Positions 48,622 to 57,703 of a DNA stretch of 64,000 nt are shown here, one piece after another. Each line of letters begins with the position of its first letter. Position 1 is the first letter of the stretch. A program made the position numbers and the translations under genes. Where the stretch lies: NCBI GenBank assembly GCA_016415585.1, contig CP066552.1, positions 1,984,001 through 2,048,000 of the forward strand, read 5' to 3'. Source of the stretch: Pectobacterium carotovorum (GTDB taxonomy: Bacteria; Pseudomonadota; Gammaproteobacteria; Enterobacterales; Enterobacteriaceae). The notes below the pieces were generated by a model. It searched no databases. It was not told the DNA's origin and was given only the letters and a program-made list of their open reading frames with translations.

Positions 48622-50574
48622 CTAAAACGACGTCCAGTCGCTTTCTGATGACACGGCTTTTTTGTCTGCCGTTGACACACGTTTTGGCAGCGCGTGGCGT
48701 GACGCAGAGGATGGTGCGCGTGAGCCTGCGCGGTTATCCGATTGGGATACGCGGAAGTGCTCAAGCAACTTCTCTAACAATACAGCCTGTTCTTCCAGCG
48801 AGTTGGCGGAAATAGAGGATTCCATTACCAGCGAGGCGTTCTGCTGAGTGGTGGTGTCCAGTTCGCTGATTGCCTGCGCGATTTGCCCAATTCCCCGGCT
48901 CTGTTCTTCCGAAGCGGATGAAATTTCCCCCATGATGTCGTTCACGCGAGAAACGGAATCGACGATTTGCTCCATGGTTTCTCCGGCAACTGCCACAAGA
49001 TGGCTACCCGCATTGGTACGCTCGACGGACTCTGAGATCAGCGCTTCGATGTCTTTGGCGGCCTGAGAACTGCGCTGCGATAAACTGCGTACTTCGCCTG
49101 CTACCACGGCAAAACCGCGCCCTTGTTCACCGGCGCGCGCGGCTTCTACCGCGGCGTTCAGCGCCAGAATGTTGGTCTGGAAAGCAATGCTATTGATGAC
49201 GGTGGTGATATCGGCGATTTTTTTGGAGCTGGCCGCGATATTGTCCATGGTCGTCACAACCTGTTTCACGACCTCACCGCCTTTCAGCGCATTCTTGGAG
49301 GCATCGGCTGCGATCTGGCTGGCATGTTTAGCGTTATCGGCGTTATTTTTCACCGTTGACGTCAGTTCTTCCATGCTGGCTGCGGTTTCAACGACGGCAG
49401 CCGACTGCTGTTCGGTGCGTGATGAAAGATCGCTATTGCCTGTGGCAATTTTACTTGCTGACTGGCTAACGCTACCGACGCTGTCCCGCACTTCGGAGAT
49501 AACGTGGCGCAGCTGTTCATTCATTGTCCCCATTGCGTGGGTAAGCCGCCCCAGTTCATCGTGGCGATCGGTTTGAATCGAGGTGGTGAGATCGCCACTG
49601 GCAATACGTTCCGCCAGCGACAGGTTATGGATGATGGGGCGGGTAATAATCCGGGTGATGTAGATCGAAATAATGATACCGATGATGACGGCGATGAGAC
49701 CGATAATCATGGTAATGGTGGCAGAGTTATAGGCCAGCTCATCGTTTTTCGCTTTGATAATGGCCGTCAGTGCGTTGATGTCGGCACTGCTTTTCGTTCC
49801 TGCTCTCATGACCAGATATTCTGCTTTTTTCACGTTATCGAAAGCGGTGTAATAGTCTGCGTTAATCTGTTGATATTGCTTGATGTAATTGCGTAATGCG
49901 TCAGCCTGACCTTTCAGATCGGCAGGTAAAATCGGTAAGGCCTGATAGGCTGATTCCGTTTCCGCATAACGGTTATTCAGTGCAGTGACGGTTTTCTCAT
50001 CTTTTGTTATTTGCAGCTCATAACTCAGCTTTTGCACTTCACTTAACAAGAAAGCGAGTCTGCTAATCGCGTAATAGGCATCATTATCGGGGAATGAACT
50101 GGTGCTATGAATGGTCTGTGCAACAGGTTCCAGCGTGGCTTGTGCATGGAGTTGATTTATTTTTCCCTGAATAGCAACCGCTTTTTGTGTTGCAACAGAC
50201 ATTGCGGATACCGATGTCTGAAAGCCTTCTAAGTTTTCTTTTAAGCTGTTGATGTGGCCTAACTCATCGGTGCTCCAGGCCAGCGTTTTTGCACTGTCTG
50301 TTAAGTCTGTCGCGCTTTTAACGAATTTCGCCAGAATATCTTTTGTCTTTTCATCAGGGGCGTAGAAATATTTAACACGATTTATTTTTGCCTGAAACAC
50401 CTCAATATTGATGCTGTAAATAAGATTGGTTTTCTCATAGATATCTTTGATGTCTTTAAATCTTTTTGTACTAAGCGATGAGGCAACAATAACGAGTAAT
50501 AAAATAATGCCAAATCCCGCATACAGTTTATGTGCGATTTTTGTGTTACGGATTCGACTGGCAAGATTCTGCAT
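48622..50574 (-). CDS. Methyl-accepting chemotaxis protein (first of a tandem pair)
   Basis: A 650-residue transmembrane chemoreceptor. TM1 is about 17-37 (GFGIILLLVIVASSLS). An all-helical periplasmic region of about 250 residues follows, beginning [21 protein letters not shown]2 is near 285-307 ([18 protein letters not shown]), then a HAMP domain and a signalling domain with the tip [20 protein letters not shown]. It ends DWTSF, matching the NWETF-type CheR/CheB tether. The helical sensor length suggests a helical-bimodular (HBM) domain; members of that class bind organic acids including citrate, an inference only. GGAG lies seven bases before the ATG, and a sigma-28-like promoter lies upstream. 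Confidence 0.93.
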   Translation of the reverse strand: MQNLASRIRNTKIAHKLYAGFGIILLLVIVASSLSTKRFKDIKDIYEKTNLIYSINIEVFQAKINRVKYFYAPDEKTKDILAKFVKSATDLTDSAKTLAWSTDELGHINSLKENLEGFQTSVSAMSVATQKAVAIQGKINQLHAQATLEPVAQTIHSTSSFPDNDAYYAISRLAFLLSEVQKLSYELQITKDEKTVTALNNRYAETESAYQALPILPADLKGQADALRNYIKQYQQINADYYTAFDNVKKAEYLVMRAGTKSSADINALTAIIKAKNDELAYNSATITMIIGLIAVIIGIIISIYITRIITRPIIHNLSLAERIASGDLTTSIQTDRHDELGRLTHAMGTMNEQLRHVISEVRDSVGSVSQSASKIATGNSDLSSRTEQQSAAVVETAASMEELTSTVKNNADNAKHASQIAADASKNALKGGEVVKQVVTTMDNIAASSKKIADITTVINSIAFQTNILALNAAVEAARAGEQGRGFAVVAGEVRSLSQRSSQAAKDIEALISESVERTNAGSHLVAVAGETMEQIVDSVSRVNDIMGEISSASEEQSRGIGQIAQAISELDTTTQQNASLVMESSISANSLEEQAVLLEKLLEHFRVSQSDNRAGSRAPSSASRHALPKRVSTADKKAVSSESDWTSF

Positions 50575-50853
50575 TATAACTCTCCATGTAGGACGATTTA
50601 TTAGTAATAATGATCACAGTTTTATTGCTAACGATTATTTCACGGTTAATAACGATGTCATGTTTCACGACGGTTTCATTGCTAGCTACTATGAGTTATC
50701 GGGCTTTCTTATCGCGATGTTAGTGCCAGAGTAGGGGATAATAACATTTTGTGATGGATATCAAGGCGGGCTGTGCAAATGCACAGTGTTTTATGGGGAT
50801 ACATCCAAAACAACGTAGCTTACTGATTATTTAACGATTTATTGATCATTGAA
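50575..50853. other. Region between the two chemoreceptor genes
   Basis: Counting the hairpin at 50854-50882, about 318 bases separate the two receptors. The tract contains the sigma-28-like promoter of the first receptor and is otherwise AT-rich; no gene seen. Confidence 0.7.
50696..50722 (-). promoter_or_regulatory. Sigma-28 (FliA)-like promoter of the first chemoreceptor gene
   Basis: On the minus strand TAAC-N15-CCCGATAA, against the consensus TAAA-N15-GCCGATAA: one mismatch in each box and exact spacing. It lies 121 bases upstream of the ATG. Confidence 0.65.
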
Positions 50854-50882
50854 TTCAGCCCTGACGTCATATCAGGGCTGAA
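50854..50882 (-). terminator. Hairpin terminator-like element of the second chemoreceptor gene
   Basis: An 11-bp perfect stem (TTCAGCCCTGA/TCAGGGCTGAA) with a 7-base loop lies ten bases after the stop. Only a weak U tract follows. Confidence 0.6.
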
Positions 50883-50892
50883 GGATCTAATG

Positions 50893-52827
50893 TTAGAACG
50901 TTGTCCAGCCTGAATCCTGCGACTGTTTTGATGCAGGTGGCAGGCGTTTCTGCTGTGGCGGCAAACCGGGGAGAGTTGCTTTGGGTTTGCGCCCCTCGTG
51001 ATCGGACAGGCGGAAGTTCGCCACCATACTTTCGAGTATTGCAGACTGTTCTTCCAGCGAGTTAGCGGAGATTGAGGATTCCATGACCAGCGCCGCATTC
51101 TGCTGCGTGGTGGTATCAAGCTCGCTGATGGCGCGAGAAATTTGCTCAATGCCGCGGCTTTGCTCATCGGAAGCGGAGGCAATTTCCCCCATGATGTCGT
51201 TAACCCGCGAGACAGAGGAGACGATCTGATCCATCGCGGTTCCCGCATTGGCTACCAGTTGTGTGCCTACATTGATACGCGACACCGATTCGGATATCAG
51301 GCTGGCGATTTCTTTTGCAGCTTGAGAGGTGCGTTGAGAAAGCGTCCGTACTTCGCTGGCAACCACGGCGAATCCACGGCCTTGCTCCCCGGCGCGTGCG
51401 GCCTCTACGGCGGCGTTCAGCGCCAGAATATTGGTCTGGAAAGCAATGCTGTTGATAACGGCGGTGATGTCGGCAATCTTTCGTGAGCTGTCTGAAATGC
51501 CTGACATGGTATCCACCACATCCCGTACCACTTCGCCGCCTTTGTGCGCATTTTGCGAGGCTTCAGTACTGATCTGACTCGCCTGTTTGGCGTTTTCGGC
51601 GTTGTTCTTCACGGTCGACGTCAGTTCTTCCATGCTGGCGGCGGTTTCTACCACTGCGGCCGACTGCTGCTCGGTGCGTGAGGAGAGATCGCTATTGCCG
51701 GCGGCAATCTTGGCAGCAGAGGTCGACACGCTGTCCACGCTGTCACGTACATCACTGATCATATGGCGCAGTTTTTCGTTCATTCTGCCCATGGCGGCCG
51801 TTAGCTGGCCCAGCTCATCATCGCGGTCAGCCACGATTGTTGAGGTCAGATCGCCTGCGGCGATTTTTTCCGCCAGAGAAAGGTTATGAATCACGGGACG
51901 GGTGATTTGGCGGGTAATCAGCAGTGAGATGATAATACCGATCACGACGGCGATGAGGCCAATGATCATCGTGATAGTCGCGGAACCGTATGCCAGCTCG
52001 TCATTCTTCTCTTTGACGATAGTGATAAGCGCTTTAATGGAGGCACTGCTTTTATCCCCGCCAACCTTCACGCCGTCTTCGGCTTTTTTCAGATCGTTGA
52101 CGCTCTGGAAGTAGTCAGCATTGAGTTTTTTATAGCTGTTGACATAGCTCCGCAGGCCCTCTGCCGCGACCTTTTGTTCAGGCGTCAGTGCCGCAGTGGC
52201 GGCCTGATAACTGCTGTCAAAGCGGCTAAAAGCCTCATCGAGCTTCTTCGCGGCATCGGCATTTTGCTTAAGCTGCAGCTCATAGGATAACTGTTTGAGT
52301 TCTGAAACCTGCGTTGCCAAATCTTCCGCCTGATATTGCGTTGCGCTATCAGAAGGCTGCTGACGCAGCTTGGTATAAAAGTCTGCGGTAATGTTTTGCC
52401 CGTTGGCGATGCTGATTTTGTCGCGATTTTCTACCAGGCGCTGCGTGGCTTTCCCCATCTCGGTGATAGCGTTCTGAAATTCGGTCAGGTGCTGGCCGAG
52501 ATCGTTGACGAGGGGCGCGCCTTCTGGACTCCATGAGAGCGTTTTCGCTTCAGTGGTTAACTCTGAAGCATGTTTAACGAAGCCCGCCATGGTTTCACGC
52601 GACTTCTCTTCATAGGAATAAAAATACTTCAGGCGGTTTATTTTGGCCTGAAAGACTTCGATGTTGATGTTGTAAATAAGATTGGTTTTCTCATAGATAT
52701 CACGAATTTCTCTGAAGCGCCCTGCGCTCAGTAGCGATGCAATGATGACCAGTAGCAGGATTACCCCAAACCCAAGATACAGCTTTTGGGATATTTTAAG
52801 ATTTCTGATTTTTTTGGCTAAGAACAT
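50893..52827 (-). CDS. Methyl-accepting chemotaxis protein (second of a tandem pair)
   Basis: A 644-residue receptor paralogous to the preceding one, with the same layout: TM1 near 18-37 ([18 protein letters not shown]), helical periplasmic sensor starting [23 protein letters not shown]2 near 280-302 ([19 protein letters not shown]), HAMP and signalling domain ([20 protein letters not shown]). It ends SGWTTF, again an NWETF-like pentapeptide. The sensor middle differs more from its sister (for example [20 protein letters not shown]) than the membrane and signalling parts, as expected if the pair diverged in ligand. It is followed by the citrate-type two-component genes and has a sigma-28 promoter of high quality. 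Confidence 0.93.
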   Translation of the reverse strand: MFLAKKIRNLKISQKLYLGFGVILLLVIIASLLSAGRFREIRDIYEKTNLIYNINIEVFQAKINRLKYFYSYEEKSRETMAGFVKHASELTTEAKTLSWSPEGAPLVNDLGQHLTEFQNAITEMGKATQRLVENRDKISIANGQNITADFYTKLRQQPSDSATQYQAEDLATQVSELKQLSYELQLKQNADAAKKLDEAFSRFDSSYQAATAALTPEQKVAAEGLRSYVNSYKKLNADYFQSVNDLKKAEDGVKVGGDKSSASIKALITIVKEKNDELAYGSATITMIIGLIAVVIGIIISLLITRQITRPVIHNLSLAEKIAAGDLTSTIVADRDDELGQLTAAMGRMNEKLRHMISDVRDSVDSVSTSAAKIAAGNSDLSSRTEQQSAAVVETAASMEELTSTVKNNAENAKQASQISTEASQNAHKGGEVVRDVVDTMSGISDSSRKIADITAVINSIAFQTNILALNAAVEAARAGEQGRGFAVVASEVRTLSQRTSQAAKEIASLISESVSRINVGTQLVANAGTAMDQIVSSVSRVNDIMGEIASASDEQSRGIEQISRAISELDTTTQQNAALVMESSISANSLEEQSAILESMVANFRLSDHEGRKPKATLPGLPPQQKRLPPASKQSQDSGWTTF

Positions 52828-53244
52828 GACGTCTCTCCGGGGATGAATTACTGGTGTCGGGTAACGAATTAATAGCGATATGACCCATAGTGCTTATCGG
52901 ATTTATGGCGATTTTTTTTAGTGTGAGTGAGGAAACTAATAATAATTTGTGAGGTTTCTCTCTTATGGTTGGACAACTGCACAGCAAGTGCGGGTTGAAT
53001 TACCAATAGGCGTTACGGTAACCGCTGTAGAGATAAATACAGGGAACTATGATTATTTTTAAAAACTTGAGAAGGAACGGGGTAATTTAGAATTTTTTTT
53101 GAAATATAAGCAGGGTAAAAATAACGAATGGTTAAGTTTTGAATTAATAGAGGTAAGGTGCACTGAGTAGTGCATGACGTTATTACGTTAGCGGATTTTT
53201 ATCTCAATTTTTATCGTACATTGTTGTCTGACTGTGCCGAATGC
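52828..53244. other. Non-coding tract between citB and the chemoreceptor pair
   Basis: Apart from the sigma-28 promoter at 52894-52920 and the citB hairpin at its right edge, this AT-rich tract of about 400 bases contains no gene that I can support. Confidence 0.7.
52894..52920 (-). promoter_or_regulatory. Sigma-28 (FliA) promoter of the second chemoreceptor gene
   Basis: On the minus strand TAAA-N15-TCCGATAA. The -35 core is perfect, the spacing is exactly 15, and 7 of 8 bases of the -10 agree with GCCGATAA. It lies 66 bases upstream of the ATG, typical of flagellar-class chemotaxis genes. Confidence 0.78.
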
Positions 53245-53273
53245 CCTATGACGGCTAATCTCACCGTCATAGG
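53245..53273 (-). terminator. Hairpin downstream of citB
   Basis: A perfect 10-bp stem (CCTATGACGG/CCGTCATAGG) with a 9-base loop lies ten bases past the citB stop. No U tract, so a weak or Rho-assisted terminator. Confidence 0.5.
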
Positions 53274-53282
53274 ATAGGGGGG

Positions 53283-53984
53283 CTAGTGGGTGCTTTTGGT
53301 ACGATACAGCCGACGTGGGTGACCAATCTTGCCGTAACGCATTTCGATATCGAGGAACTGATTTTCAACGCAGAACTCCAGATAGCGACGCGCCGTCGTT
53401 TTACTGAGTCCGGTTTTTTCGACGATATCATCGACAGAATAGAGTGTATCGCCGTCATCGTTAGCAAAAATCTGCTTGATCAGCCCCAGCGTGTTCTCTT
53501 CAATGCCTTTCGCTGAGGAGGAGGAGACTGCGCCGGACGATTGCAACTGATAGAGAATATCTACGTTCTGCTGATCGACAATTTTGTAAGTGTGCTGAGT
53601 TTTCACGAATTGAATAAATCGCTCCAGCGAAGAGCGCAGCCGTGGGTAGGAGAGCGGTTTGATAATGTAGTCAAAGGCCCCGCAGCGAATCGCCTGAGCG
53701 CAGGTATTCATATCGCTGGCGGCGGTAATGAAGATGACGGAACAGTTCATTCCTTTGAGTAGTTGGCTTTCAATCAGCGAAACCCCTTCGCCGTCAGGCA
53801 AATAGTTATCCAGCAAAATCAGGCGCGGCCTGTGCTGCTGAAGGAGCTTTTTGGCTTCAAAAAGCGTAGCGGCAATCCCGACGACACGCAGATTGAAATG
53901 TTTTTCAATAAATTCAGCATGAATATTTGCCAGCTTACTTTCATCTTCAACGATTAAGACATCGAAATGTTCAGTGTGCTGCAT
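53283..53984 (-). CDS. citB: Citrate-type response regulator (CitB/DpiA family)
   Basis: A 233-residue response regulator. The receiver domain (about 8-125) has acidic residues in IVEDESKLAN, the phospho-acceptor Asp in LILLDNYLPDGEG (near residue 59) and the conserved Lys in YIIKPLSYPRL. A C-terminal helix-turn-helix (about 180-225, SVDDIVEKTGLSKTTARRYLEF) binds DNA. CitB/DpiA proteins activate citrate fermentation genes. It follows the kinase gene on the same strand and presumably controls the divergent citS operon. Confidence 0.94.
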   Translation of the reverse strand: MQHTEHFDVLIVEDESKLANIHAEFIEKHFNLRVVGIAATLFEAKKLLQQHRPRLILLDNYLPDGEGVSLIESQLLKGMNCSVIFITAASDMNTCAQAIRCGAFDYIIKPLSYPRLRSSLERFIQFVKTQHTYKIVDQQNVDILYQLQSSGAVSSSSAKGIEENTLGLIKQIFANDDGDTLYSVDDIVEKTGLSKTTARRYLEFCVENQFLDIEMRYGKIGHPRRLYRTKSTH

Positions 53985-54079
53985 GGTGTAAATCCCTGTT
54001 AGTCTCTGAATTATAAAATAAAATAGTGTCCGTTATACCTCAAGCGGCCTATGCGTTATTCAATACGCTGCCGCTCAAA

Positions 54080-55675
54080 TTATTGTGGGGACATCGGAAT
54101 AAATAGGGAAAATATGCTGCCATTCGGCTGGTTGGCCGAGACCTCGATCATTCCCTGAGCCTGATTGACGTAGCTGGCGACCAGATGCAGCCCCAGCCCG
54201 TGATCGCCCTGTGTTTTGCTGGTTACACCCATTTCAAACAGGTTATCAGCAATAGCCGGATCGATACCCGTCCCTTGATCGGCGACTTCAATGACCAATT
54301 CTTGTTCGCTGTCATAGATATACACCTCGACAGGATAATGTGGTGCGGTGGTGGCTAATGTGGCTTCCATCGCGTTGTCCAGCAAATTACCAATGATGGA
54401 CATCAGTTCCGTTTCGCTCAGCGCCGGTGGAATATGGGTAAGCTGGCAGCGTGGATCGAAAACAATCTCAATGCCTTTTTCCCGTGCCGTCGCGTATTTG
54501 CCCAGCAGCAGCCCGCACAGAGCGGGTGAACAGAAGCGGCGCGACACAAAATCCAGCACCACCTGTGCGCTTTCTGACTGCGCTTCAATATATTTAATAG
54601 CTTCGCCATAGCGTTTTAGGTGCAGAAGCCCGGCCAACGTCGCCGTCCAATTCAACTGCTCATGGCGCAAAATACGCAGACTATTCGCGTAACGTTTCAC
54701 CTGACTGAGTTGCATGCTAAGCGTATGAATATCATTTTTACCGCGGAAGCTGATAACCCAGCCCTGAAGTTCATCCTCCAGCATGATCCGCACTCGGCTG
54801 GCAATCACGGTGGCGTGATTAAAGCGACAGATTTCATCGTGGGTGTCGCTATTCCACATGGCCTCGCCGGAGAAGAAGGGGACGGGTTTAATGACGGTAT
54901 CAATCGGCTTGCCGCGCAACAGATAGGAAGGTTCGTTCAGTCCGAGGATCTCTTTGGCGGCATGATTAATGGCAGCAATGCGGTGCTGCTTATCGATGGC
55001 GATCACCCCTTCGTAGATCGATTCGAGCAGCGCCTTCTGCTGCCTGACCAGCATACGAATCTCAAGCGGTTCGAGGCCAAACATCTGCTTCTTAAGATTA
55101 CGCGAGAACCACCAGGAAAAGATAAACAGCGCAACAAACATCGCCAGAATCGCTAGCAGGATATGCGCCAGTTTACTGAACGTCAGGTTATCGATATGGG
55201 TTTTCAGATAGCCGACGGAGACAATACCAATGACCTGACCGTCAGCCACAATCGGTGCTTTGCTGCGTAGTGAGATACCAATGCCGCCCCGACGCACCGT
55301 GATGATACTTTTTCCGGCGAGCACCTCAACGTTATCGCCGCCCACCATCTGCGTGCCGACAAGACTGGCATCTTCAGAATGAAACAGGTGATGTGCCTGA
55401 TTATCCCCGATCACGATATAGCTGGCGTCGCTGCGCAGCTTCAATTGTTGAACGAGCGTGCTTATCTGCTTGATGTCTTTATGCTTCACCGATTCAATCA
55501 AGGACGGGATGATGGCGATTTCTCTGGCCTGTACCTGCGCTCGAGTACCCAGCTCGGAATACAGCTGCTTATCGATATCGTGGTAATAATAAATACCCGT
55601 CATCAGAAGTAACGAAGAGAAGAAGACGATCAAATAGATAAATAATTTGATATGAAAGGAAAGTCTAATTCTCAT
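54080..55675 (-). CDS. citA: Citrate sensor histidine kinase (CitA/DpiB family)
   Basis: A 531-residue membrane kinase. TM1 is near 10-30 (LFIYLIVFFSSLLLMTG). A periplasmic PAS-like (PASp) citrate-binding domain follows (about 40-175, with RSDASYIVIGDNQ, and GISLRSKAPIVADGQVIGIVSVGYL). TM2 is near 180-200, a cytoplasmic PAS domain lies at about 215-310, then a phospho-acceptor segment (LRILRHEQLNWTATL, His near 341) and a HATPase domain with N box GNLLDNAMEA and GTGIDPAIADNLFE. The layout is that of CitA of Klebsiella and DpiB of E. coli. It is divergent from citS. Confidence 0.94.
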   Translation of the reverse strand: MRIRLSFHIKLFIYLIVFFSSLLLMTGIYYYHDIDKQLYSELGTRAQVQAREIAIIPSLIESVKHKDIKQISTLVQQLKLRSDASYIVIGDNQAHHLFHSEDASLVGTQMVGGDNVEVLAGKSIITVRRGGIGISLRSKAPIVADGQVIGIVSVGYLKTHIDNLTFSKLAHILLAILAMFVALFIFSWWFSRNLKKQMFGLEPLEIRMLVRQQKALLESIYEGVIAIDKQHRIAAINHAAKEILGLNEPSYLLRGKPIDTVIKPVPFFSGEAMWNSDTHDEICRFNHATVIASRVRIMLEDELQGWVISFRGKNDIHTLSMQLSQVKRYANSLRILRHEQLNWTATLAGLLHLKRYGEAIKYIEAQSESAQVVLDFVSRRFCSPALCGLLLGKYATAREKGIEIVFDPRCQLTHIPPALSETELMSIIGNLLDNAMEATLATTAPHYPVEVYIYDSEQELVIEVADQGTGIDPAIADNLFEMGVTSKTQGDHGLGLHLVASYVNQAQGMIEVSANQPNGSIFSLFIPMSPQ

Positions 55676-56094
55676 GATGTGCGGTAACCTGCCGGTGAAC
55701 GAAAAATAGCTGATGAATTTATCACGAATGGTAATAAGAATGGACTGAGAGGAAAAAACTTGTGAGCAATAACACGTTTAAATAGGTTGTTACCAATACG
55801 ATGGCAGTAATAAACAGATAAAATTAAACGCATCTGTTTTCTTTAATAAACAACTTAATTACGTTTTATCAACATAGTCATTTTTAGGAAATAAAAACCA
55901 TAAACTCCATAGAAACCGTAAAGTTTATTTTGAGCGTAAAATCATCTAACTGCGTGCCTAATAAACAATTTTTGAATATAAACCATATAAACCATAAACA
56001 CCTTTAAAACTCATTTTTTAATTTGAAGGGAATCACATAATAATAGGTGGCCGACCCCTATCATTCGCGGACAAAATAAAACGGGGACAGAGTT
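55676..56094. promoter_or_regulatory. citA-citS divergent control region with AAACCATA repeats
   Basis: A very AT-rich 419-base tract with no gene. It holds three exact AAACCATA copies (55895-55902, 55980-55987, 55989-55996) and one AAACCGTA (55913-55920), all on the plus strand between 200 and 98 bases upstream of citS. They are candidate CitB sites. A weak CRP-like sequence (TGTGA-N6-ACACG, 55761-55776) is also present. Confidence 0.6.
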
Positions 56095-57465
56095 ATGAGC
56101 ACGACTGATGATTCATATATTGTGGTAAATAATGAGGCGGCTGGGAAGGCCTCATTAAAGGAAAAATGGTGGCACGTTCTGGATACCTATAAAGTAGGTA
56201 TTATCCCTGTGCCGCTTTTTGTACTGGCGGGGGTATTAATCGGCATCGACTGCCTGAGTGGCAAGTTGCCGAGCGACATCGTCGTGATGGTGGCGACGCT
56301 GGCATTCTTCGGGTTTGCCTGTGGTGAATTTGGCAAGCGTCTGCCGATTATCGGCAAGATGGGGGCGGCGGCAATCTGTGCGACCTTTATCCCCTCGGCG
56401 ATGGTGCATTACGGCCTGCTGCCGGACGTTGTCGTTGAATCCACGACCAAGTTCTATAAAAGTACCAACATCCTGTATCTCTATATCTGCTGCATTATTG
56501 TCGGCAGCATCATGAGTATGAATCGGCAGACGCTGATTCAGGGCTTCCTGCGTATTTTCTTCCCTATGCTGTGCGGTGAAATCGCCGGCATGCTGGTGGG
56601 CATGGGCGTCGGTATTGCGCTTGGCCTGGATCCGTTCCAAATCTTCTTCTTCCTGATTCTGCCGATTATGGCGGGCGGAGTGGGTGAAGGTGCTATCCCG
56701 CTGTCTATCGGTTATGCCACGATTCTGCATATGGATCAGGGCGTTGCGCTGGGGCGCGTCTTGCCTATCGTGATGCTGGGCAGCCTGACCGCGATCATTC
56801 TTGCCGGTGTTCTGAATCAGTTGGGTAAACGCTATCCACACCTGACTGGTGAAGGTGAATTGATGCCGAATAAAGACAATAACCTGGGCGGTGGCGCAAG
56901 CAGCACACCCGCTTCTGCCTTTAGCGGCAAAGCCGATGTAACTACCATTGCCTCTGGCGCTCTACTGGCAATCCTGCTGTATATGGTGGGTATGCTTGGT
57001 CACAAAGTCATTGGCCTGCCTGCACCGGTTGGCATGCTGTTCGCTGCGGTGTTGGTGAAACTGGCTCACGGTGTTTCACCGAAAATGCTGGAAGGTTCTC
57101 AGGTCGTTTATAAGTTCTTCCAGACCTCTGTGACGTATCCGATTCTGTTTGCTGTTGGTGTGGCGATTACACCGTGGCAGGAATTGGTGAACGCTTTTAC
57201 GATTCAAAACCTGCTGGTGATTATTTCTACCGTAGTGACGCTGGTCGCGACTGGCTTCTTTGTGGGTAGAAAAATCGGCATGCACCCGATTGATGTTGCC
57301 ATTATTTCCTGCTGCCAGAGCGGACAGGGCGGTACCGGTGACGTTGCGATTCTGACAGCAGGTAACCGTATGGTGCTGATGCCATTCGCACAGATTGCCA
57401 CGCGTATCGGCGGTGCGATTAACGTTTCGATATCACTGCTGGTGCTCGCCAACTTTTTAGTCTGA
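56095..57465 (+). CDS. citS: Citrate/sodium symporter, 2-hydroxycarboxylate transporter family (CitS type)
   Basis: A 456-residue inner-membrane carrier of the 2HCT family, close in length to Klebsiella CitS (446). It has about 11 hydrophobic segments. The two signature reentrant loops are present, GGVGEGAIPLS near residue 200 and CCQSGQGGTGDVAIL near 410, as is the conserved arginine in QIATRIGGAIN near the C-terminus. It imports citrate with Na+. It is the first gene of the citrate operon, divergent from citA and followed by an ERIC element. Confidence 0.95.
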   Translation: MSTTDDSYIVVNNEAAGKASLKEKWWHVLDTYKVGIIPVPLFVLAGVLIGIDCLSGKLPSDIVVMVATLAFFGFACGEFGKRLPIIGKMGAAAICATFIPSAMVHYGLLPDVVVESTTKFYKSTNILYLYICCIIVGSIMSMNRQTLIQGFLRIFFPMLCGEIAGMLVGMGVGIALGLDPFQIFFFLILPIMAGGVGEGAIPLSIGYATILHMDQGVALGRVLPIVMLGSLTAIILAGVLNQLGKRYPHLTGEGELMPNKDNNLGGGASSTPASAFSGKADVTTIASGALLAILLYMVGMLGHKVIGLPAPVGMLFAAVLVKLAHGVSPKMLEGSQVVYKFFQTSVTYPILFAVGVAITPWQELVNAFTIQNLLVIISTVVTLVATGFFVGRKIGMHPIDVAIISCCQSGQGGTGDVAILTAGNRMVLMPFAQIATRIGGAINVSISLLVLANFLV

Positions 57466-57494
57466 TGTTATTCAGAAAATAAAAAGCGCTGAGC

Positions 57495-57621
<127 letters not shown>

Positions 57622-57703
57622 TAAATATTACGTTGAAAAATGAGCTGGGTTAACGAAATAAAAACCGCCAATGCGCGTGGGTTTATTTTGCACAGGAAAT
57701 ATT

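Noticed and set aside
55761..55776. A CRP-like TGTGA-N6-ACACG upstream of citA
   Set aside because: Only the left half-site is good; mentioned within the control region but not called as a site.
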